Notes under the pieces: generated by a model
Seen by the model: the letters and a program-made list of their open reading frames with translations, nothing else
Told to the model about the DNA's origin: nothing
Databases searched by the model: none
Assembly: GCF_024808875.1 (NCBI RefSeq)
Contig: NZ_JANUCT010000003.1
Location: 124,001-188,000, forward strand
Direction: 5' to 3'
DNA length: 64,000 nt
Source: Methylohalomonas lacus
GTDB taxonomy: Bacteria > Pseudomonadota > Gammaproteobacteria > Methylohalomonadales > Methylohalomonadaceae
Translations under genes and position numbers: made by a program
In this document: positions 60,107-64,000 of the stretch, piece after piece
How positions within the stretch are numbered: position 1 is the first letter of the stretch
How the letters are laid out: each line of letters opens with the position of its first letter

Positions 60107-61039
60107 GTGGCACTTGCATTTGTTTTTCCCGGTCAGGGATCGCAGTCAGTGGGCATGCTGGCCGATCTGCAGCCGGTCAATACGATCATTCACAAGACGT
60201 TTGCCGAGGCTTCTGAAGTACTCGGTTACGACCTCTGGCAGCTGGTTCAGAATGGGCCGGAAGACGAACTCAATGATACCCGCCGGACGCAGCCGGCCAT
60301 GCTGACCGCCGGTATCGCCGTCTGGCGTCTGTGGCAGGCTCGCGACGGTGCACGTCCGGATTACCTCGCCGGTCACAGTTTGGGCGAATACACGGCGCTG
60401 GCGGCGGCCGGGGCGCTGACGTTTGCCAGCGCGGTGAAGCTGGTGGAGCAGCGCGGCGAATTCATGCAGTCGGCCGTCCCGGCCGGCGGCGGCGCCATGG
60501 CGGCGATTCTCGGTCTTGATGACGCGCAGGTCGCGGCGGTTTGCGAACAGGCTGCCGGAAACGGTCATGTCGCGCCCGCCAACTTCAACGCGCCCGGCCA
60601 GGTCGTGATCGCCGGCGATCATGCTGCGGTGGAACGCGCCATCGAGGCCGCCAGGGACGCCGGCGCCAAGCGTGCCGTGGCACTGCCGGTAAGCGTGCCG
60701 TCGCATTGTGAGCTGATGCGCCCGGCCGCCGAGCAGCTGGACGCGGCGCTGGCGTCCGTGGACATCCAGTCGCCGGCGATCCCGGTGGTACACAATGCCG
60801 ACGTCAGTATGCACAGTGATCCGGCGGCCATTCGCACGGCACTGGTGGAACAGCTCTATCGGCCGGTGCGCTGGGTCGAGACGATTCAGATCCTAAAAGA
60901 CAAGGGTGTCCAAGGTGTGGTTGAATGCGGGCCCGGCAAGGTGCTGGCTGGCCTCGGCAAGCGCATCGATCGCAGCCTGCCGATCCAGGCGATACATGAT
61001 GCGGCCAGCTTTGAGGCCGTGCTGAATCCGGCGACATAA
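60107..61039 (+). CDS. fabD: Malonyl-CoA:ACP transacylase
   Basis: The 310-residue enzyme transfers malonyl from CoA to ACP. It has FVFPGQGSQSVGMLADL, the nucleophile Ser in GHSLGEYTALAAAG, and the catalytic His in PVSVPSHCELM. The start is GTG 60107 with CGGGAG upstream; the longer frame would run into the inverted-repeat element. Length is normal. Confidence 0.95.
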   Translation: MALAFVFPGQGSQSVGMLADLQPVNTIIHKTFAEASEVLGYDLWQLVQNGPEDELNDTRRTQPAMLTAGIAVWRLWQARDGARPDYLAGHSLGEYTALAAAGALTFASAVKLVEQRGEFMQSAVPAGGGAMAAILGLDDAQVAAVCEQAAGNGHVAPANFNAPGQVVIAGDHAAVERAIEAARDAGAKRAVALPVSVPSHCELMRPAAEQLDAALASVDIQSPAIPVVHNADVSMHSDPAAIRTALVEQLYRPVRWVETIQILKDKGVQGVVECGPGKVLAGLGKRIDRSLPIQAIHDAASFEAVLNPAT

Positions 61040-61067
61040 GAACAAAACAGGGAACGGAGTCAACAAC

Positions 61068-61814
61068 ATGGAATCTCTCAGCGGACAGACAGCCCTGGTG
61101 ACCGGTGCCAGTCGCGGCATCGGCCAGGCGATCGCGCTGGAACTGGGCCGGCAGGGCGCCACGGTGCTGGGTACGGCCACGGCCGAAGCCGGGGTCGAGG
61201 CCATCAATGCGACGCTGCGCGAGCACGCTATCGACGGTCGCGGTTATGTCCTTGATGTCGGCCAGGCCGAGTCGGTCAACCAGCTGGCCGGGCAACTGCA
61301 GGCCGACGGCCATACGCCGACCATTCTCGTGAACAACGCCGGTATCACGCGTGACAACCTGCTCATGCGCATGGGCGACGAGGAATGGCTGTCGGTTATC
61401 GAAACCAACCTGAATTCCGTCTATCGCCTCAGCAAGCTCGTGATCCGCGGCATGATGAAAGCGCGCGCCGGCCGCATCATCAATATCGCCTCGGTGGTGG
61501 GCCTGTCCGGTAATGCCGGTCAGAGCAACTACGCCGCCGCCAAGGCCGGCATGATCGGCTTCACCAAGTCACTGGCGCGAGAAGTCGGGCCACGCGGCAT
61601 CACGGTCAATGCCGTGGCGCCGGGCTTCATCCAGACGGATATGACCGACGGTCTCGGCGACGAGCAGCGCGAAGCGTTGCTGGGCCAGACCGCGCTCGGG
61701 CGCCTCGGCCAGGTCGAGGAGATTGCCGGGGCGGTGGCGTTTCTGGCCGGGCCCGCCGCAAGCTACATCACCGGTGAAACACTGAACGTCAACGGCGGCC
61801 TGTACATGGCCTGA
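61068..61814 (+). CDS. fabG: 3-oxoacyl-ACP reductase
   Basis: The 248-residue short-chain dehydrogenase reduces beta-ketoacyl-ACP with NADPH. It has the cofactor motif TGASRGIGQAIA, NNAGITRDNLLMRM, the active Ser in INIASVVGLSGNAGQ and the catalytic YxxxK in NYAAAKAG. It ends NVNGGLYMA. A Shine-Dalgarno GGAG lies 10 bp before the ATG. Confidence 0.96.
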   Translation: MESLSGQTALVTGASRGIGQAIALELGRQGATVLGTATAEAGVEAINATLREHAIDGRGYVLDVGQAESVNQLAGQLQADGHTPTILVNNAGITRDNLLMRMGDEEWLSVIETNLNSVYRLSKLVIRGMMKARAGRIINIASVVGLSGNAGQSNYAAAKAGMIGFTKSLAREVGPRGITVNAVAPGFIQTDMTDGLGDEQREALLGQTALGRLGQVEEIAGAVAFLAGPAASYITGETLNVNGGLYMA

Positions 61815-61958
61815 ACCGAACGTAGAATCAACTTTAAGCATTTTATATAACTAATTAATTTGACAAGTAAATATTATCCAGCTTGCAAGTTAATTCCTTT
61901 TCCTTAAACTGTACACCGCACTTCGGTCTGTGCACCGTCCCGGGAGGATAGATAAACC

Positions 61959-62195
61959 ATGAGTAGTGTAGAAGAACGCGTCAAGAAAATCGTCGTCGAG
62001 CAACTGGGCGTCAAGGAAGATGAGGTGACCATGGAGGCTTCGTTTGTCGATGACCTCGGTGCCGATTCGCTCGATACGGTCGAATTGGTCATGGCGCTCG
62101 AAGAAGAATTCAAGACCGAAATACCCGACGAAGAGGCTGAAAAGATCACGACCGTTCAGCAGGCGGTTAACTACGTTAATGCCAGTTCTGAATAA
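61959..62195 (+). CDS. acpP: Acyl carrier protein
   Basis: The 78-residue acidic protein carries the growing fatty acid on a 4'-phosphopantetheine attached to the Ser in [18 protein letters not shown]. It starts [17 protein letters not shown]. Shine-Dalgarno GGGAGG precedes it. The 144-bp AT-rich gap before it probably holds a separate promoter, and a terminator follows, so it can be made in excess. Confidence 0.97.
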   Translation: MSSVEERVKKIVVEQLGVKEDEVTMEASFVDDLGADSLDTVELVMALEEEFKTEIPDEEAEKITTVQQAVNYVNASSE

Positions 62196-62217
62196 GTCTA
62201 CCTTGCTGTTTTCTTCC

Positions 62218-62252
62218 AAGGCCGCGTCCGAGGCTCCCCGCGCGGCCTTTTT
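62218..62252 (+). terminator. Terminator after acpP
   Basis: AAGGCCGCG and CGCGGCCTT form a 9-bp stem with a 14-17 base loop, followed by TTTTTC. It would reduce transcription into fabF. Confidence 0.85.
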
Positions 62253-62303
62253 CTTAGGTGGCTTTTGTTGATCCGCCGTGAGTCGGTGGAAGGGTAAATC
62301 ACT

Positions 62304-63542
62304 GTGACGAAGAGACGTGTCGTAGTCACCGGCCTGGGCATGGTATCGCCCGTTGGCAATACCGTGGCCGAGAGCTGGGATAATATTCTGGCCGGCAAGA
62401 GCGGTGCCGCGCCGATCAGTCATTTTGATACCACGGGTTTTTCGGTGACCTTTTCCGCCCCGGTCAAGGATTTGAACCTGGGCGATTACCTATCGCCGAA
62501 GGATGCCCGCAAGATGGACCCCTTCATCCATTACGGTATGGTCGCGGGGATCCAGGCATTGGCTGACTCCGGCCTTGAAGTCACCGAGGAAAATGCGCCA
62601 CGCATCGGCGTTGCGATCGGTTCGGGCATCGGCGGTTTACCGGGCATCGAGAAGGGCACCCAGGCGTATCTCGAAGGCGGCCCGCGCAAGGTCTCGCCGT
62701 TCTATGTGCCCAGCAACATCATCAACATGATCTCCGGGCATCTGTCGATTCGTTACGGCCTGCAAGGGCCCAACATCGCCCTGGTGACCGCCTGTACCAC
62801 CGGTACCCACAGCATTGGTGAAGCCGGCCGCATCATCGAGTATGGCGATGCCGACGTCATGGTGGCCGGTGGTGCCGAGATGGCAACCTCGCCCACTGGC
62901 GTGGCCGGATTTGCCTCGGCGAAAGCCCTGTCGACCCGCAACGACGCGCCGGAACGGGCCAGTCGGCCCTGGGATGTCGATCGCGACGGCTTTGTGCTCG
63001 GCGACGGTGCCGGTGTGATGGTGCTGGAAGAGTATGAACATGCCAAGGCACGTGGTGCGACGATCTATGCCGAACTGATTGGCTATGGCATGAGCGGTGA
63101 CGCCTATCACATGACCGCCCCCTCCGAGGATGGCAGCGGTGCCGCGCGCTGCATGGAAAACGCCCTGCGTAATGCTGCCATCAATGTCGACCAGGTGAAC
63201 TACATCAACGCCCACGGCACCTCGACGCCAGCCGGTGATATCGCCGAAACCCAGGCCATCAAGCGGGTGCTTGGCGACCACGCCCGCAAGGTCGCGATCA
63301 GCTCGACCAAGTCGATGGTTGGTCATTTGCTTGGTGCGGCCGGTGGTGTCGAAGCGATCTTCAGCGTGCTGTCATTGCGTGACCAGGTGGCACCGCCGAC
63401 GATCAACCTGGATAATCCGGATCCGGCCTGTGACCTGGATTACGTGCCGCATACCGCACGTGAGATGCCGCTTGAGGTGGCATTGTCGAACTCGTTCGGT
63501 TTTGGCGGCACTAACGGTACGTTGATTTTCAAACGACCCTAG
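62304..63542 (+). CDS. fabF: Beta-ketoacyl-ACP synthase II
   Basis: The 412-residue elongating condensing enzyme has the catalytic Cys in [15 protein letters not shown], His in [11 protein letters not shown] and His in [13 protein letters not shown]. It ends [14 protein letters not shown]. The start is GTG 62304 ([18 protein letters not shown]). It follows acpP across the terminator and precedes pabC. Confidence 0.97.
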   Translation: MTKRRVVVTGLGMVSPVGNTVAESWDNILAGKSGAAPISHFDTTGFSVTFSAPVKDLNLGDYLSPKDARKMDPFIHYGMVAGIQALADSGLEVTEENAPRIGVAIGSGIGGLPGIEKGTQAYLEGGPRKVSPFYVPSNIINMISGHLSIRYGLQGPNIALVTACTTGTHSIGEAGRIIEYGDADVMVAGGAEMATSPTGVAGFASAKALSTRNDAPERASRPWDVDRDGFVLGDGAGVMVLEEYEHAKARGATIYAELIGYGMSGDAYHMTAPSEDGSGAARCMENALRNAAINVDQVNYINAHGTSTPAGDIAETQAIKRVLGDHARKVAISSTKSMVGHLLGAAGGVEAIFSVLSLRDQVAPPTINLDNPDPACDLDYVPHTAREMPLEVALSNSFGFGGTNGTLIFKRP

Positions 63543-63640
63543 CCTCGTTCGGTAACGGCCTGTCGCCGTGACTTCAATCTGGCCGGAGACTGTATGATGT
63601 TCGTGTTTTCCGGCTTCATTACACGGGTTAAACTGCGCGC

Positions 63641-64000
63641 GTGAACCTGCCTGCATTGATCAATGGCCAGCCTGCGGACTCGATCGCCATTACCGATCGC
63701 GGTCTGCAATACGGCGACGGCCTGTTTGAAACCATCGCTGTAGTTGACGGCCGCCTGCTCTGCTGGCCGGAGCACATGGCACGGCTGGAGGAGGGCTGTC
63801 GACGCCTCAGCCTGTTGCTTCCGGATACGCAGCAGTTGCATGACGAAGCCCAGCAGGTCGCCAGCGATGCCGGGCGTGCCGTGCTCAAGCTGACACTGAC
63901 CCGGGGATCGGCCGGTCGCGGTTACGCGCCAGCACCGGCAGCGATACCGAACCGTATCATCAGCCTGCACCCCTGGCCGGAATACCCGCAGCAATACCAC
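63641..64000 (+). CDS. pabC: Aminodeoxychorismate lyase, N-terminal part (runs off the window)
   Basis: The frame is open from GTG 63641 to the end of the window (120 residues). It starts VNLPALINGQPADSIAITDRGLQYGDGLFETIAV, the standard opening of class IV PLP enzymes of the PabC type. The segment HMARLEEGCRRLSL and KLTLTRGSAGRGYAP also fit. PabC frees p-aminobenzoate from aminodeoxychorismate for folate synthesis. The PLP lysine lies beyond the visible end. The order acpP-fabF-pabC is classical. Confidence 0.93.
   Translation, partial: MNLPALINGQPADSIAITDRGLQYGDGLFETIAVVDGRLLCWPEHMARLEEGCRRLSLLLPDTQQLHDEAQQVASDAGRAVLKLTLTRGSAGRGYAPAPAAIPNRIISLHPWPEYPQQYH

Overview
The window is a 64-kb piece of a gammaproteobacterial chromosome. 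Three housekeeping blocks support this, all in orders familiar from Pseudomonas-type genomes: nadB<->rpoE-rseA-rseB-mucD-lepA-lepB-DUF4845-rnc-era-recO-pdxJ-prfC; rne<->rluC-HAD-sppA-maf; and yceD-rpmF-plsX-fabH-fabD-fabG-acpP-fabF-pabC. The remaining genes point to a C1-oxidising (methylotrophic) lifestyle. PQQ synthesis (pqqA, C, D, E and a separated pqqB) lies beside four genes of the tetrahydromethanopterin/methanofuran type: DHPS-like DUF6513, DUF447, an MfnB-like synthase and a pterin carbinolamine dehydratase. Next come molybdenum-cofactor genes (moaC, moaD, moaE, moeA, mobB, mobA, moaA) and the formate dehydrogenase sulfurtransferase fdhD. No methanol dehydrogenase or formate dehydrogenase is in view, so the lifestyle is an inference from cofactor genes.

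Layout. 1-2.2 kb: the end of a flavin/NAD oxidoreductase, a MoaD-like protein and a small unknown, possibly the tail of a tungsten/molybdenum oxidoreductase cluster. 2.2-6.4 kb: an arsenic operon, arsM - radical SAM - TVP38/disulfide-oxidoreductase fusion. 6.6-9.7 kb: a TetR-controlled CMD-DoxX-SRPBCC operon with two matching operators, and an ECF sigma/zinc anti-sigma pair. 10-12.7 kb: a porin with three upstream palindromes, and a SHOCT protein. 12.7-16 kb: prolyl aminopeptidase and folP set among many copies of a palindromic repeat, with one GIY-YIG nuclease gene. 16-32.6 kb: the cofactor island (PQQ, H4MPT/MFR, Moco, FdhD), interrupted by a bacteriophytochrome/heme oxygenase insert. That insert is flanked by direct repeats carrying the 3' end of moaC. 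32.6-36.7 kb: CYTH protein, AmpG-like permease, an exported His/Tyr-rich protein, a SelW-like protein and cbpAM. 36.8-64 kb: the three housekeeping blocks.

Intergenic DNA is unusually rich in repeats. I can separate at least three families by eye. (1) A paired-hairpin repeat built on ATTCCGG...CCGGAAT, at 12.7-16.0 kb, whose stems vary in sequence but keep their pairing. (2) An element of about 150-175 bp with terminal inverted repeats of the type TCCGCGAATGMACGCGAAT, at 1.1 kb and inside the fab operon at 60 kb. (3) GGTGATTGG/CCAATCACC-bordered spacers at 1.8, 22.1, 22.3, 25.5 and 35.3 kb. I see no rRNA, tRNA, CRISPR array, transposase, integrase or prophage gene.
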